Counted from the stretch's first letter, positions 22,290-35,436 are shown. The stretch is DNA of 64,000 bases from Pseudomonas mandelii (GCF_024138395.1 NZ_JAMYDU010000002.1:62001-126000); one strand, 5' to 3'. Program-made: numbers and translations. The notes: generated by a model not told the origin, from the letters alone.

Positions 22290-23162
22290 ATGGCCGTCAA
22301 GAAACGAGGTCTCGGACGTGGACTGGATGCACTGCTGAGTGGTCCGACTGTCAGCTCGCTGGAAGAGCAAGCGGTACAGGCCGATCAGCGTGAGCTGCAG
22401 CACCTGCCCCTGGACCTGATCCAGCGTGGCAAGTACCAGCCACGTCGGGACATGGATCCTCAAGCACTGGAAGAGCTGGCGCAGTCGATCAAGGCCCAGG
22501 GCGTGATGCAGCCGATCGTGGTTCGCCCGATTGGCAGCGGGCGCTTCGAAATCATCGCCGGCGAACGCCGCTGGCGCGCCAGCCAGCAGGCTGGTCAGGA
22601 AACCATCCCGGCGATGGTTCGCGATGTGCCGGATGAAACCGCCATCGCCATGGCGCTGATCGAGAACATCCAGCGCGAAGACCTCAATCCGATCGAAGAA
22701 GCGGTGGCCTTGCAGCGTTTGCAGCAGGAATTCCAGCTGACTCAGCAACAAGTGGCCGAGGCTGTGGGGAAGTCCCGCGTCACCGTCGCCAACCTGTTGC
22801 GTCTGATTGCCCTGCCGGAAGTCATCAAAACCATGCTGTCTCACGGCGACCTGGAAATGGGTCATGCCCGTGCCTTGCTCGGTTTGCCGGAAAATCAACA
22901 AGTTGAAGGGGCGCGACACGTTGTCGCACGGGGGCTGACTGTGCGCCAGACTGAAGCACTGGTTCGCCAGTGGTTGAGTGGCAAACCGGAGCCCGTGGAA
23001 CCGGCAAAACCGGACCCGGATATCGCCCGACTCGAGCAGCGCCTGGCCGAGCGCCTAGGCTCTGCGGTGCAGATCCGCCACGGAAAGAAGGGTAAGGGGC
23101 AGCTGGTGATTGGCTATAACTCTCTTGATGAGCTTCAAGGTGTACTCGCACACATCCGCTGA
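22290..23162 (+). CDS. parB: Chromosome partitioning protein ParB (Spo0J)
   Basis: CTP-dependent DNA clamp that loads at parS and spreads. It has 290 residues. The N-terminal ParB/sulfiredoxin-like domain includes the CTP-binding stretch IIAGERRWRASQQAG, followed by TAIAMALIENIQREDLNP. The central helix-turn-helix is VAEAVGKSRVTVANLLRLI, and the C-terminal dimerisation region ends in the last 50 residues. The protein's own target sites are present at 10123-10138 and 10753-10768. It closes the mnmG-rsmG-parA-parB series. Confidence 0.97.
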   Translation: MAVKKRGLGRGLDALLSGPTVSSLEEQAVQADQRELQHLPLDLIQRGKYQPRRDMDPQALEELAQSIKAQGVMQPIVVRPIGSGRFEIIAGERRWRASQQAGQETIPAMVRDVPDETAIAMALIENIQREDLNPIEEAVALQRLQQEFQLTQQQVAEAVGKSRVTVANLLRLIALPEVIKTMLSHGDLEMGHARALLGLPENQQVEGARHVVARGLTVRQTEALVRQWLSGKPEPVEPAKPDPDIARLEQRLAERLGSAVQIRHGKKGKGQLVIGYNSLDELQGVLAHIR

Positions 23163-23207
23163 AACAATTCCTCATGTAGCGTGAAGTCGGAAATCACTAC
23201 CTGACAG

Positions 23208-23236
23208 TTGAATAGGGGCAGAACCGCCCCTATACT
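23208..23236 (+). promoter_or_regulatory. Sigma70-type promoter of the ATP synthase operon
   Basis: TTGAAT (23208-23213), exactly 17 bases, then TATACT (23231-23236), about 75 bases before atpI. An 8-base inverted repeat (ATAGGGGC at 23212-23219 and GCCCCTAT at 23226-23233) fills the spacer and cuts into both hexamers. It could be a regulator site or part of the parB terminator. Confidence 0.8.
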
Positions 23237-23310
23237 CTGCGCGCATTTTGTCGGCACAAATTATGCCAGGTTATTGAATTCCGGCAGCCGACCATTGGGG
23301 AGCAAAAGAG

Positions 23311-24604
<1,294 letters not shown>

Positions 24605-24650
24605 GACCAGTCTCGACTGGTCTGATGTCCCGCCCGGTAACACGGGTGGG
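24605..24650 (+). promoter_or_regulatory. Two intercistronic hairpins between atpB and atpE
   Basis: GACCAGTC-TC-GACTGGTC at 24605-24622, immediately after the atpB stop, then CCCGCCCG-GTAACA-CGGGTGGG close behind (with a G-T wobble). Neither has a T-run, so they look like mRNA processing or stabilising structures. The remaining bases to 24737 hold the atpE leader with GGGAGGA before the ATG. Confidence 0.7.
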
Positions 24651-24722
24651 GGCCCGAACAGGGCTATGAAACGATTTGTTTTACCGCTTTAAAATCTAAA
24701 AAACCTAAACCATACGACGTAA

Positions 24723-25019
<297 letters not shown>

Positions 25020-25051
25020 TGTGTTGTGCAACGAACGAGCGAGGTGTTGGC

Positions 25052-25522
25052 GTGAACATTAATGCAACCCTGATTGGCCAGTCCGTTGCGTTCTTAATCT
25101 TTGTACTTTTTTGCATGAAGTTCGTATGGCCTCCGGTCATCGCGGCTTTGCACGAACGTCAGAAGAAGATCGCGGATGGACTGGACGCTGCCGCCCGAGC
25201 AGCTCGCGACCTGGAGTTGGCCCAAGATAAAGCGGGTCAACAACTGCGCGAAGCGAAAGCTCAGGCAGCTGAAATCATTGAGCAAGCCAAGAAACGCGGT
25301 AACCAGATCGTTGAAGAGGCTGTTGAAAAAGCCCGTATCGACGCTGACCGTGTGAAGGTTCAGGCTCAGGCCGAGATCGAGCAGGAACTGAACAGTGTCA
25401 AAGACGCGCTGCGTGCCCAACTGGGTGCACTGGCTGTCGGCGGCGCCGAGAAGATCCTGGGTGCCACAATCGATCAAAACGCGCACGCGGAGCTGGTAAA
25501 CAAACTGGCTGCTGAAATTTAA
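25052..25522 (+). CDS. atpF: F1Fo ATP synthase subunit b
   Basis: Peripheral-stalk subunit of 156 residues: one N-terminal transmembrane helix ([19 protein letters not shown]), then a long charged coiled coil rich in Ala, Glu, Lys and Gln. The start is GTG at 25052 with GAGG about 9 bases upstream, giving the family N terminus [10 protein letters not shown]; an in-frame start at 25019 would fall in the atpE hairpin. atpH follows after 12 bases. Confidence 0.97.
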   Translation: MNINATLIGQSVAFLIFVLFCMKFVWPPVIAALHERQKKIADGLDAAARAARDLELAQDKAGQQLREAKAQAAEIIEQAKKRGNQIVEEAVEKARIDADRVKVQAQAEIEQELNSVKDALRAQLGALAVGGAEKILGATIDQNAHAELVNKLAAEI

Positions 25523-25534
25523 GCGAGGGCGATC

Positions 25535-26071
25535 ATGGCAGAATTGACCACGTTGGCCCGACCTTACGCTAAGGCAGCCTTCGAGCACGCCCAGGCCCAC
25601 CAGCAACTGGCCTCTTGGTCAGCCATGCTCGGCCTGGCTGCAGCAGTGTCGCAAGACGACACCATGCAGCGCGTGCTCAAGGCCCCGCGACTGACGAGCG
25701 CAAACAAGGCCGCCACGTTTATTGACGTGTGCGGCGACAAGTTTGATGCCAAGGCACAGAACTTCATTAACGTCGTTGCCGAAAACGACCGTCTCCCGCT
25801 TTTGCCGGAGATATCCGCTCTGTTCGACCTGTACAAGGCTGAACAAGAGAAGTCGGTAGACGTTGAAGTGACCAGTGCTTTTGCATTGAACCAAGAACAG
25901 CAAGACAAACTCGCCAAGGTTCTCAGTGCACGACTCAACCGGGAAGTGCGCCTGCAAGTCGAGGAAGACAAATCCCTGATTGGGGGCATTGTCATCCGCG
26001 CCGGCGACCTGGTTATCGATGGCTCGGTTCGCGGCAAACTCGCGAACCTTGCCGAAGCATTGAAATCTTGA
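25535..26071 (+). CDS. atpH: F1Fo ATP synthase subunit delta
   Basis: Stator subunit of 178 residues that joins the b dimer to the top of F1. The N-terminal helical domain starts [19 protein letters not shown], a conserved opening. The C-terminal part contains the family signature [25 protein letters not shown]. It is 12 bases after atpF and 21 before atpA, inside the operon. Confidence 0.98.
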   Translation: MAELTTLARPYAKAAFEHAQAHQQLASWSAMLGLAAAVSQDDTMQRVLKAPRLTSANKAATFIDVCGDKFDAKAQNFINVVAENDRLPLLPEISALFDLYKAEQEKSVDVEVTSAFALNQEQQDKLAKVLSARLNREVRLQVEEDKSLIGGIVIRAGDLVIDGSVRGKLANLAEALKS

Positions 26072-26092
26072 GTTTGAAGGGGCAGCAGAGCA

Positions 26093-27637
26093 ATGCAGCA
26101 ACTCAATCCTTCCGAAATAAGTGAAATTATCAAGGGCCGCATCGACAAGCTCGATGTGACCTCCCAAGCCCGTAACGAAGGCACTGTCGTCAGCGTATCT
26201 GACGGTATCGTGCGGATTCACGGTCTGGCCGACGTAATGTACGGCGAGATGATCGAGTTTCCGGGCGGCGTCTTCGGTATGGCTCTCAACCTGGAGCAAG
26301 ACTCCGTAGGTGCCGTTGTATTGGGCGCATACCAGTCTCTGGCTGAAGGCATGAGCGCCAAGTGCACTGGCCGCATCCTCGAAGTTCCGGTGGGTAAGGA
26401 ACTGCTGGGTCGCGTAGTCGACGCACTGGGTAACCCTGTTGACGGTAAAGGTCCACTGGGCAACACCGAGACCGACGCGGTCGAGAAAGTTGCTCCAGGC
26501 GTGATCTGGCGTAAGTCGGTAGACCAGCCTGTACAGACTGGCTACAAGGCTGTCGATGCCATGATCCCTGTCGGCCGTGGCCAGCGCGAGCTGATCATCG
26601 GTGACCGTCAGATCGGTAAAACCGCTCTGGCGATCGACGCGATCATCAACCAGAAAAACAGCGGCATTTTCTGCGTCTACGTAGCGATCGGTCAGAAGCA
26701 ATCGACCATCGCCAACGTGGTTCGCAAGCTGGAAGAAAACGGCGCTCTGGCCAACACGATCATCGTGGCTGCCAGTGCTTCGGAATCTCCTGCGCTGCAA
26801 TTCCTGGCACCGTACTCCGGTTGCACCATGGGTGAATTCTTCCGCGACCGCGGTGAAGACGCGCTGATCGTTTATGACGATCTGTCCAAGCAAGCAGTGG
26901 CTTACCGCCAGATTTCCCTGCTGCTGCGCCGTCCACCAGGCCGTGAAGCTTACCCAGGCGACGTGTTCTATCTCCACTCCCGTCTGCTGGAGCGCGCATC
27001 CCGCGTTTCGGAAGAATACGTAGAGAAGTTCACCAACGGCGCAGTGACCGGCAAAACCGGTTCCCTGACCGCACTGCCGATCATCGAAACCCAGGCTGGC
27101 GACGTTTCCGCGTTCGTTCCGACCAACGTGATTTCCATCACCGACGGTCAGATCTTCCTGGAATCGGCCATGTTCAACTCCGGGATCCGTCCTGCTGTGA
27201 ACGCCGGTGTTTCGGTATCCCGTGTGGGTGGTGCCGCTCAGACCAAGATCATCAAGAAGCTGTCCGGTGGTATCCGTACCGCTCTGGCTCAGTACCGTGA
27301 ACTGGCGGCATTCGCCCAGTTCGCTTCTGACCTGGACGAAGCGACCCGTAAGCAACTTGAGCATGGTCAGCGCGTTACCGAGCTGATGAAGCAGAAGCAA
27401 TACGCACCAATGTCGATCGCTGACATGGCGCTGTCGCTGTATGCCGCTGAGCGTGGGTTCCTGACTGACGTCGAAATCGCCAAGATCGGCAGCTTTGAAC
27501 AAGCGCTGATTGCTTTCTTCAACCGCGATCACGCCGATTTGATGGCGAAGATCAACGTGAAGGGTGACTTCAATGACGAAATCGACGCTGGCCTGAAAGC
27601 CGGTATCGAGAAGTTCAAGGCCACCCAAACCTGGTAA
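26093..27637 (+). CDS. atpA: F1Fo ATP synthase subunit alpha
   Basis: Non-catalytic nucleotide-binding subunit of F1, 514 residues. It shows the Walker A motif [13 protein letters not shown], the ATP synthase alpha/beta signature region around [20 protein letters not shown], and the N-terminal crown domain opening [17 protein letters not shown]. After the stop, a 10-base-pair hairpin with a GCAA tetraloop (27643-27666) separates it from atpG. Confidence 0.99.
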   Translation: MQQLNPSEISEIIKGRIDKLDVTSQARNEGTVVSVSDGIVRIHGLADVMYGEMIEFPGGVFGMALNLEQDSVGAVVLGAYQSLAEGMSAKCTGRILEVPVGKELLGRVVDALGNPVDGKGPLGNTETDAVEKVAPGVIWRKSVDQPVQTGYKAVDAMIPVGRGQRELIIGDRQIGKTALAIDAIINQKNSGIFCVYVAIGQKQSTIANVVRKLEENGALANTIIVAASASESPALQFLAPYSGCTMGEFFRDRGEDALIVYDDLSKQAVAYRQISLLLRRPPGREAYPGDVFYLHSRLLERASRVSEEYVEKFTNGAVTGKTGSLTALPIIETQAGDVSAFVPTNVISITDGQIFLESAMFNSGIRPAVNAGVSVSRVGGAAQTKIIKKLSGGIRTALAQYRELAAFAQFASDLDEATRKQLEHGQRVTELMKQKQYAPMSIADMALSLYAAERGFLTDVEIAKIGSFEQALIAFFNRDHADLMAKINVKGDFNDEIDAGLKAGIEKFKATQTW

Positions 27638-27642
27638 GCCGC

Positions 27643-27666
27643 AGCGGGAGCCGCAAGGCTCCCGCT
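27643..27666 (+). promoter_or_regulatory. Tetraloop hairpin between atpA and atpG
   Basis: AGCGGGAGCC, loop GCAA, AGCGGGAGCC-complement GGCTCCCGCT: ten perfect base pairs closed by a GNRA tetraloop, with no T-run after it. It lies wholly between the atpA stop and the atpG start, so it is more likely an mRNA stabiliser or processing element than a terminator. Confidence 0.8.
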
Positions 27667-27687
27667 TGCTAACCTGATAGGTGTTAC

Positions 27688-28548
27688 ATGGCAGGCGCAA
27701 AAGAGATTCGCAGTAAGATTGCGAGCATCAAAAGCACGCAAAAGATTACCAGCGCCATGGAAAAAGTGGCGGTCAGTAAAATGCGCAAGGCACAAATGCG
27801 CATGGCTGCTAGCCGTCCTTACGCGGAGCGCATCCGCCAGGTTATTGGCCATCTGGCCAACGCCAACCCGGAATATCGCCACCCGTTCATGATCGACCGT
27901 GAAATCAAGCGCGTCGGTTACGTCGTGGTGAGCAGTGACCGTGGTCTGTGTGGTGGCTTGAACACCAACCTGTTCAAGGCCCTGGTCAAGGACATGGCGG
28001 TAAACCGCGAAAACGGCGTCGAGATCGATCTGTGTGTTGTTGGTAGCAAGGGTGCGGCTTTCTTCCGCAACTTCGGCGGTAACGTCGTTGCAGCTATCAG
28101 CCACCTGGGTGAAGAGCCGTCGATCAATGACTTGATCGGCAGCGTCAAGGTGATGCTGGATGCCTACCTGGACGGCCGTATTGACCGCCTGTCCGTGGTG
28201 TCCAACAAGTTCATCAACACCATGACGCAACAGCCTACCGTGGAGCAGTTGATTCCACTGGTGGCAACCCCGGATCAAGAACTCAAGCACCACTGGGATT
28301 ATCTGTACGAACCGGACGCCAAAGAGCTGCTTGACGGCTTGATGGTCCGTTACGTGGAGTCGCAGGTCTACCAGGCGGTGGTCGAGAACAACGCGGCTGA
28401 ACAAGCTGCGCGGATGATCGCGATGAAGAACGCTACCGACAACGCCGGTGATTTGATCAGCGATTTGCAGCTGGTCTACAACAAGGCGCGTCAGGCTGCG
28501 ATCACCCAAGAGATCTCGGAAATCGTCGGCGGCGCTGCCGCGGTTTAA
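27688..28548 (+). CDS. atpG: F1Fo ATP synthase subunit gamma
   Basis: Central rotor shaft of F1, 286 residues. The N-terminal coiled-coil helix starts [20 protein letters not shown], and the C-terminal helix has the gamma signature [18 protein letters not shown]. The Rossmann-like middle domain includes [11 protein letters not shown]. It follows the tetraloop hairpin and precedes atpD by 27 bases. Confidence 0.98.
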   Translation: MAGAKEIRSKIASIKSTQKITSAMEKVAVSKMRKAQMRMAASRPYAERIRQVIGHLANANPEYRHPFMIDREIKRVGYVVVSSDRGLCGGLNTNLFKALVKDMAVNRENGVEIDLCVVGSKGAAFFRNFGGNVVAAISHLGEEPSINDLIGSVKVMLDAYLDGRIDRLSVVSNKFINTMTQQPTVEQLIPLVATPDQELKHHWDYLYEPDAKELLDGLMVRYVESQVYQAVVENNAAEQAARMIAMKNATDNAGDLISDLQLVYNKARQAAITQEISEIVGGAAAV

Positions 28549-29955
<1,407 letters not shown>

Positions 29956-29960
29956 TCCCG

Positions 29961-29978
29961 GCGCCCGGCAACGGGCGC
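29961..29978 (+). promoter_or_regulatory. Tetraloop hairpin between atpD and atpC
   Basis: GCGCCCG, loop GCAA, CGGGCGC, between the atpD stop and the atpC start. No T-run follows. It has the same design as the hairpin between atpA and atpG. Confidence 0.75.
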
Positions 29979-30000
29979 TAATTTAGGTTGAGGCAATCAG

Positions 30001-30426
30001 ATGGCTATGACAGTCCATTGCGATATCGTCAGCGCGGAAGGGGAAATCTTTTCCGGTCTGGTCGAGATGGTGATTGCGCACGGTGCACTGGGTGATCTTG
30101 GTATCGCTCTGGGTCACGCGCCGTTGATCACTAATCTCAAGCCGGGCCCGATCCGCCTGGTCAAGCAGGGCGGGGAAGAGGAGGTGTATTACATCTCCGG
30201 CGGTTTCCTCGAGGTTCAGCCGAACATGGTCAAGGTTCTTGCCGACACCGTGCAACGCGCTGCCGACCTGGATGAAGCCTCCGCTCAGGAAGCCGTCAAG
30301 GCTGCCGAGAAGGCTCTGCACGACAGAGGCGGCGAGTTCGACTACGGTGCTGCTGCCGCACGTCTGGCCGAGGCTGCAGCTCAGCTGCGCACCGTCCAGC
30401 AAATCCGCAAGAAGTTCGGCCACTAA
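30001..30426 (+). CDS. atpC: F1Fo ATP synthase subunit epsilon
   Basis: Rotor and regulatory subunit of F1, 141 residues. The N-terminal beta-sandwich begins [20 protein letters not shown] and contains [21 protein letters not shown], the family signature. The C-terminal two-helix domain is Ala/Glu-rich (about 90-140). It is the last gene of the operon, followed by a strong terminator. Confidence 0.97.
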   Translation: MAMTVHCDIVSAEGEIFSGLVEMVIAHGALGDLGIALGHAPLITNLKPGPIRLVKQGGEEEVYYISGGFLEVQPNMVKVLADTVQRAADLDEASAQEAVKAAEKALHDRGGEFDYGAAAARLAEAAAQLRTVQQIRKKFGH

Positions 30427-30455
30427 TCGGCCATCGACTTATTGTGTGATTGATT

Positions 30456-30484
30456 AAAAAGGGTAGCCTCGGCTACCCTTTTTT
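30456..30484 (+). terminator. Terminator of the ATP synthase operon
   Basis: AAAAA, GGGTAGCC, a 2-base gap, GGCTACCC, then T-run; 30 bases after atpC and 60 before glmU. The A-run before it could also serve the opposite strand. Confidence 0.9.
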
Positions 30485-30543
30485 CTTTTCTGACTTTTAT
30501 CACCCGGTCGCAGCCGCTGACCCCCCAGGATTAGTAGCCTGTC

Positions 30544-31911
30544 ATGTCTCTTGAAATCGTTATCCTCGCTGCCGGCCAAGGCACGCGCATGCGTTCGGCC
30601 TTGCCGAAAGTTCTGCACCCGGTTGCCGGTAACTCAATGCTTGGTCATGTTATCCACACGGCCCGGCAACTTGATCCACAACGCATTCATGTAGTGATCG
30701 GCCATGGTGCCGAAGTGGTGCGCGAGCGTCTGGGCGCCGATGACCTGAATTTCGTCCTGCAGGACCAACAGCTGGGTACCGGACATGCGGTGGCCCAGGC
30801 TGTACCGTTCATCAAGTCCGACACCGTGCTGATTCTGTACGGTGACGTACCGTTGATCGAAGTCGAAACCCTGCAACGTCTGCTCAAGCTGGCTGAACCG
30901 CAGCAACTGGGCCTGTTGACTGTCGAGCTGGATGACCCGACGGGTTACGGCCGCATCGTGCGCGATGCCGCCGGCAAGGTTACCGCCATCGTCGAGCATA
31001 AAGACACCAACGACCTCGAGCGTGCGATCACTGAAGGCAATACCGGCATTCTGGCGCTACCTTTCGAGCGCCTGGGCGATTGGATGAGTCGTCTCTCCAA
31101 TAACAATTCCCAAGGCGAGTATTACCTGACCGACGTGATCGCCATGGCAGTCAGCGATGGTCTGGTAGTGGCCACTGAACACCCCCATGACACCATGGAA
31201 GTGCAGGGCGCCAACGATCGCAAGCAACTGGCCGAGCTTGAGCGTCACTATCAGTTGCGCACGGCTCGTCATTTGATGGCTCAAGGCGTGACCCTGCGCG
31301 ACCCGGCGCGTTTCGATGTGCGTGGTGAGGTTACCGTCGGTCGGGATGTACTGATCGACATCAACGTGATCCTCGAAGGCAAAGTCGTCATCGAGGACGA
31401 CGTGGTAATCGGCCCGAACTGCGTGATCAAGGACAGCACTCTGCGCAAAGGCGTGGTGATCAAGGCCAACAGCCATATCGAAGGCGCAATACTCGGTGAA
31501 GGCAGCGATGCTGGCCCGTTCGCTCGTTTGCGTCCCGGCACCGTGCTGGAAGCTCGCGCGCATGTGGGTAACTTCGTTGAACTGAAGAACGCTCATCTGG
31601 GCGAAGGCGCCAAGGCCGGTCATTTGACGTATCTGGGCGACGCCGAGATCGGTGCGCGCACCAACATCGGCGCGGGCACTATTACCTGCAACTATGACGG
31701 CGCCAACAAGTGGAAAACCGTGCTGGGCGAAGATGTATTCATCGGTTCCAACAACTCGTTGGTGGCGCCTGTGGATATCTCGGCGGGTGCGACCACGGCG
31801 GCCGGTTCGACCATTACCCAGAATGTGGATAAGACTCAGTTGGCTGTGGGTCGGGCTCGGCAGAAGAACATCGATGGCTGGAAACGGCCGGAGAAGATCA
31901 AGAAGAGCTGA
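30544..31911 (+). CDS. glmU: Bifunctional GlcN-1-P acetyltransferase / GlcNAc-1-P uridyltransferase
   Basis: Makes UDP-GlcNAc for peptidoglycan and LPS by acetylating glucosamine-1-phosphate and then adding UMP. It has 455 residues. The N-terminal uridyltransferase shows [20 protein letters not shown] (nucleotide-binding loop). The C-terminal half is a left-handed beta helix of hexapeptide repeats (from about residue 250), including [17 protein letters not shown]. Two DnaA-box sequences lie within the coding region (30650-30658 and 31824-31832). glmR and glmS follow on the same strand, so the last steps and the first step of the pathway are neighbours. Confidence 0.97.
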   Translation: MSLEIVILAAGQGTRMRSALPKVLHPVAGNSMLGHVIHTARQLDPQRIHVVIGHGAEVVRERLGADDLNFVLQDQQLGTGHAVAQAVPFIKSDTVLILYGDVPLIEVETLQRLLKLAEPQQLGLLTVELDDPTGYGRIVRDAAGKVTAIVEHKDTNDLERAITEGNTGILALPFERLGDWMSRLSNNNSQGEYYLTDVIAMAVSDGLVVATEHPHDTMEVQGANDRKQLAELERHYQLRTARHLMAQGVTLRDPARFDVRGEVTVGRDVLIDINVILEGKVVIEDDVVIGPNCVIKDSTLRKGVVIKANSHIEGAILGEGSDAGPFARLRPGTVLEARAHVGNFVELKNAHLGEGAKAGHLTYLGDAEIGARTNIGAGTITCNYDGANKWKTVLGEDVFIGSNNSLVAPVDISAGATTAAGSTITQNVDKTQLAVGRARQKNIDGWKRPEKIKKS

Positions 31912-31947
31912 GTTATCCACAGCGCATGACGTGGTGCTCATGAGATC

Positions 31948-32015
31948 GCTTTCGCGGGCAAGCCTCGTTCCTACGGACGGTGAAATTCCGTAGGAGCGAG
32001 GCTTGCCCGCGAAGC
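31948..32015. repeat. REP-like inverted repeat (paired Pseudomonas palindrome)
   Basis: Arms at about 31948-31977 and 31987-32015 contain CGCGGGCAAGCCTCG and its complement CGAGGCTTGCCCGCG, separated by about 9 bases. The same core recurs at 50231-50320. Two DnaA-box sequences (31913-31921 and 32019-32027) flank it. It can form a long hairpin between glmU and glmR. The rest of 31912-32115 holds only the glmR upstream region. Confidence 0.85.
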
Positions 32016-32115
32016 TTTTTATCCACAGATCATTTTTATCGCGTCCCGCTTGACGAAGTTTCGCTAATAGGTTTTGATTGCTTACGTTATCTTTCGAATC
32101 GAAACTTACCAAGCC

Positions 32116-32892
32116 ATGTCAAAGCGCAACACACCCCAACGCCGTCACAACATCCTCGCCCTGCTCAATGAGCAGGGGGAAGTCAGTGTGGATGAGCTGG
32201 CCAAGCGCTTCGAAACCTCGGAAGTTACGATTCGCAAGGACCTGGCAGCGCTTGAAAGCAACGGCCTGTTGCTGCGTCGTTATGGCGGGGCGGTCACCAT
32301 GCCTCAAGAACTGGTCGCCGACCTCGGCCAACCGGTTTCCAAATACAAGCAGGCCATTGCCCGCGCCGCCGTCACGCGGATCCGCGAGCATGCGCGAATC
32401 ATCATCGACAGCGGCAGCACCACCGCCGCGATGATTCCGGAACTCGGCCAACAACCGGGTCTGGTGGTGATGACCAACTCCCTGTATGTCGCCAACGCTT
32501 TGAGTGAACTCGAGCACGAGCCGGTGCTATTGATGACCGGGGGAACGTGGGACCCGCATTCCGAGTCCTTCCAGGGTCAGGTGGCCGAGCAAGTACTACG
32601 CTCATATGACTTTGATCAGTTATTTATCGGTGCCGATGGCATCGATCTGGTGCGCGGGACCACTACCTTCAATGAATTGCTGGGCTTGAGCCGTGTCATG
32701 GCCGAGGTTGCCCGCGAAGTGATCGTGATGGTCGAGGCCGACAAGATCGGCCGCAAAATTCCCAATCTGGAGCTGCCATGGAGCAGCGTCCATACCCTCA
32801 TTACCGATGATCGCCTGCCACTGGAGGCACGCGATCTGATTCAGGCCCGCGGCATTAATTTGATTTGCGCCGCCGTCAGTCAGGAGAACTAG
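32116..32892 (+). CDS. glmR: DeoR-family transcriptional regulator next to glmS
   Basis: DNA-binding regulator of 258 residues. The N-terminal DeoR helix-turn-helix is [20 protein letters not shown], followed by the DeoR C-terminal sensor domain, a sugar-phosphate isomerase-like fold with [16 protein letters not shown] and [15 protein letters not shown]. It lies one base before glmS, and I recall a gene called glmR in this position in P. aeruginosa. Control of glmS by an amino-sugar phosphate is inference. I chose ATG 32116; an earlier in-frame ATG at 32074 lacks support from the family N terminus. Confidence 0.9.
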   Translation: MSKRNTPQRRHNILALLNEQGEVSVDELAKRFETSEVTIRKDLAALESNGLLLRRYGGAVTMPQELVADLGQPVSKYKQAIARAAVTRIREHARIIIDSGSTTAAMIPELGQQPGLVVMTNSLYVANALSELEHEPVLLMTGGTWDPHSESFQGQVAEQVLRSYDFDQLFIGADGIDLVRGTTTFNELLGLSRVMAEVAREVIVMVEADKIGRKIPNLELPWSSVHTLITDDRLPLEARDLIQARGINLICAAVSQEN

Positions 32893-32893
32893 C

Positions 32894-34726
32894 ATGTGTG
32901 GAATTGTCGGTGCAGTCGCAGAACGTAACGTTACCGCCATCCTGCTCGAAGGCCTCAAGCGCCTGGAATACCGCGGCTATGACAGCGCCGGTGTGGCGGT
33001 GTACACCAACGACGAAAAACTCTTGCGCACGCGTCGTCCGGGCAAGGTCAGCGAACTGGAACAGGCGCTGATCGAAGAGCCTCTGGTCGGCCGTCTGGGC
33101 ATTGCCCATACCCGCTGGGCGACCCACGGCGCGCCGTGTGAACGCAATGCTCACCCGCATTTTTCCGGTGATCTGGCGGTGGTGCACAACGGCATCATCG
33201 AAAACCATGAAGCCCTGCGTGAGCAACTCAAGGCGTTGGGCCACATTTTCACGTCGGACACTGACACTGAAGTCATCGCGCATTTGCTGCACGAAAAACT
33301 CAAGCTGCAACCCGACCTGACGGTAGCCCTGAAAGCGACCGTGCAAGAGCTGCACGGTGCTTACGGCCTGGCGGTGATCAGCGCCCTTCAACCAGATCGC
33401 CTGGTGGCGGCCCGCAGTGGCAGCCCACTGGTGATCGGTCTGGGCATGGGTGAAAACTTCTTGGCCTCCGATCAGTTGGCGCTGCGTCAGGTGACCGACC
33501 GTTTCATGTACCTGGAAGAAGGTGATATCGCCGAAATTCGCCGCGACAGCGTGCAGATCTGGGACATCGATGGCGCGCTCGTCGAGCGTGAAAGCGTTCA
33601 GTACCGCGACGGTGCCGAAGCGGCTGACAAGGGCGAATTCCGCCATTACATGCTCAAGGAAATTCACGAGCAACCGGTCGTGGTACAGCGCACTCTCGAA
33701 GGTCGTCTGAGCCATAACCAGGTGCTGGTCGAGGCATTCGGCCCAGGAGCTGCCGAGCTGTTCGCCAAGGTGCGCAATGTACAGATCGTCGCCTGCGGCA
33801 CCAGCTATCACGCCGGCATGGTTGCCCGTTACTGGCTCGAAGAACTGGCCGGCATTCCGTGTCAGGTCGAAGTCGCCAGCGAATTCCGCTACCGCAAAGT
33901 AGTGGTGCAGCCCGACACCCTGTTCGTGAGCATCTCCCAGTCAGGTGAAACTGCCGACACATTGGCCGCCCTGCGCAATGCCAAAGAGCTGGGTTTCCTT
34001 TCCAGCCTGGCGATTTGCAACGTCGGCATTAGTTCTCTGGTGCGTGAATCAGACCTGACGCTGCTGACCCAGGCCGGTCGTGAAATCGGCGTGGCCTCGA
34101 CCAAAGCCTTCACCACTCAGCTGGTTGGCCTGCTGTTGCTGACCCTGTCTCTGGGTCAGGTTCGCGGTACGTTGGCCGAAGGCGTCGAAGCCACACTGGT
34201 CGAAGAACTGCGTCGCCTGCCGACCCGTTTGGGCGAAGCCCTGGCAATGGACAGCACCGTGGAGAAAATCGCCGAGCTGTTCGCCGAGAAGAACCACACG
34301 CTTTTCCTCGGTCGCGGTGCGCAATTCCCGGTGGCGATGGAAGGAGCCCTCAAGCTCAAGGAAATCTCCTACATCCACGCGGAAGCCTACCCGGCGGGCG
34401 AACTAAAACATGGCCCGTTGGCGCTTGTGGATAACGACATGCCGGTGGTCACCGTGGCGCCGAACAACGAGTTGCTGGAGAAGCTGAAGTCCAACCTCCA
34501 GGAAGTCCGCGCCCGGGGCGGTGAACTGATCGTCTTCGCTGACGAGCAGGCTGGCATGACCAATGGCGAAGGCACTCATGTCGTTCAGATGCCGCACATC
34601 CACGACATCCTGTCGCCGATTCTCTACACCATTCCGCTGCAGCTGCTCTCGTACTACGTCGCTGTATTGAAAGGTACTGACGTTGACCAGCCGCGTAACT
34701 TGGCGAAGTCGGTGACGGTAGAGTAA
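32894..34726 (+). CDS. glmS: Glutamine--fructose-6-phosphate aminotransferase (isomerizing)
   Basis: Makes glucosamine-6-phosphate, the first step to UDP-GlcNAc. It has 610 residues. The N-terminal glutaminase starts [12 protein letters not shown], with Cys2 of the reading frame as nucleophile after Met removal. Two SIS domains follow, with conserved [21 protein letters not shown] and the C terminus LAKSVTVE. The final coding bases are the conserved attTn7 target. It starts 1 base after glmR. A DnaA-box sequence lies at 34426-34434. Confidence 0.98.
   Translation: MCGIVGAVAERNVTAILLEGLKRLEYRGYDSAGVAVYTNDEKLLRTRRPGKVSELEQALIEEPLVGRLGIAHTRWATHGAPCERNAHPHFSGDLAVVHNGIIENHEALREQLKALGHIFTSDTDTEVIAHLLHEKLKLQPDLTVALKATVQELHGAYGLAVISALQPDRLVAARSGSPLVIGLGMGENFLASDQLALRQVTDRFMYLEEGDIAEIRRDSVQIWDIDGALVERESVQYRDGAEAADKGEFRHYMLKEIHEQPVVVQRTLEGRLSHNQVLVEAFGPGAAELFAKVRNVQIVACGTSYHAGMVARYWLEELAGIPCQVEVASEFRYRKVVVQPDTLFVSISQSGETADTLAALRNAKELGFLSSLAICNVGISSLVRESDLTLLTQAGREIGVASTKAFTTQLVGLLLLTLSLGQVRGTLAEGVEATLVEELRRLPTRLGEALAMDSTVEKIAELFAEKNHTLFLGRGAQFPVAMEGALKLKEISYIHAEAYPAGELKHGPLALVDNDMPVVTVAPNNELLEKLKSNLQEVRARGGELIVFADEQAGMTNGEGTHVVQMPHIHDILSPILYTIPLQLLSYYVAVLKGTDVDQPRNLAKSVTVE
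34697..34726 (+). other. attTn7 recognition region at the glmS 3' end
   Basis: The last codons of glmS encode LAKSVTVE followed by TAA, the segment read by TnsD in Tn7 transposition in many bacteria. Insertion normally occurs about 25 bases downstream. I see no Tn7 ends or tns genes here, so this is a target site only. Confidence 0.75.
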
Positions 34727-34749
34727 GGCCGCAGCGACTGCTCCTGATG

Positions 34750-34783
34750 AGGCCCCGCAAGTCATGACGACTTCCGGGGCCTT
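34750..34783 (+). terminator. Terminator after glmS
   Basis: AGGCCCCG and AAGTC paired with GACTT and CGGGGCCTT, a long interrupted hairpin 24 bases after the glmS stop. The T-run is short. Confidence 0.75.
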
Positions 34784-35436
34784 GTGCATTCTGAACCTTC
34801 AGAATCTATAGGCTGGTATTCATCAGATCTATATAAATACTTGGTCTAGCAGATTAATTGGCGGTGTTACCAATCGTGGTCTAAACCTAAAGCCATATTG
34901 AAAAGCTTGCTATCAATATGGCGTCGCAGGGGACTCGCGGAGTTCGAGTACCTGCGTCTCAGGGAAGAAAATGATGTTCAAGGATGATTTCGCTCATGCA
35001 TGATTATTTGCAAGAAAGTCGCTTTTCCATTGCTGATGGAACCTGCGGCCGGCTCATGAAGGCTTTTGCTCGATGGGCAACAAATCCGGACCCAGACACC
35101 TCGCTGAAGGCCCGATCCAGGGATCCCCTCCATCACCGCTTCGGCGGCGTAACACCGGCTTCCGCCGACAGTCAGGCTACCCGATGGCATGCCTGTTCCA
35201 CGCGGCAATCGTCAAGGCACACGGCTTTGGCAACCTCAGGTAACAGCCCCGATAGACCGCGCGATGATGATCATCGTCATTGCGAGCTATCGATCTAAAA
35301 GAAGCACCTGCAAGGGTTCAAAACGAACGCTGGATTCTTTTGGCTTACTGGAAAATAAAGCCAGTCGGAATCCGTGTACACGTTCGTCCAACATTTCTAC
35401 GTACGCAGCACCCACTTTTCCAGGATGGAGATGGTA
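34784..35436 (+). promoter_or_regulatory. Structured leader upstream of the twelve-gene biosynthetic operon
   Basis: About 650 bases without a recognisable gene. Three successive inverted repeats occur: ATTGG...CCAAT (34857-34874), a perfect 10-base-pair one (GCCATATTGA at 34892-34901 with TCAATATGGC at 34913-34922), and a nested one (CGCAGG/ACTCG...CGAGT/CCTGCG, 34925-34956). TGGTCTA occurs twice (34842-34848 and 34878-34884). AGGGA then precedes ATG at 34971, which opens a ten-codon frame (MMFKDDFAHA) whose stop overlaps a longer frame running to 35298; the latter's later part looks non-coding. The operon promoter is presumably in the AT-rich 34800-34860, but I cannot fix it. Confidence 0.5.

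Noticed and set aside
25619..27700. 693-codon open frame opposite atpH-atpA
   Set aside because: It crosses two conserved genes on the other strand and the gap between them; no domain is visible.
35188..35203. Near match to parS (TGTTCCACG followed by a different half)
   Set aside because: Only one half of the palindrome is present, so ParB is not expected to nucleate there.
34984..35298. 104-codon frame in the leader, considered as a RiPP precursor
   Set aside because: The first 30 residues look plausible, but the remainder is rich in Ser, Arg, His and Asp as in translated non-coding DNA, and no RiPP-modifying enzyme family is present in the operon.
34727..35436. Tn7 ends or transposition genes after glmS
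   Set aside because: No Tn7-type terminal repeats or tns-like coding sequence could be found by eye; only the target site is present.
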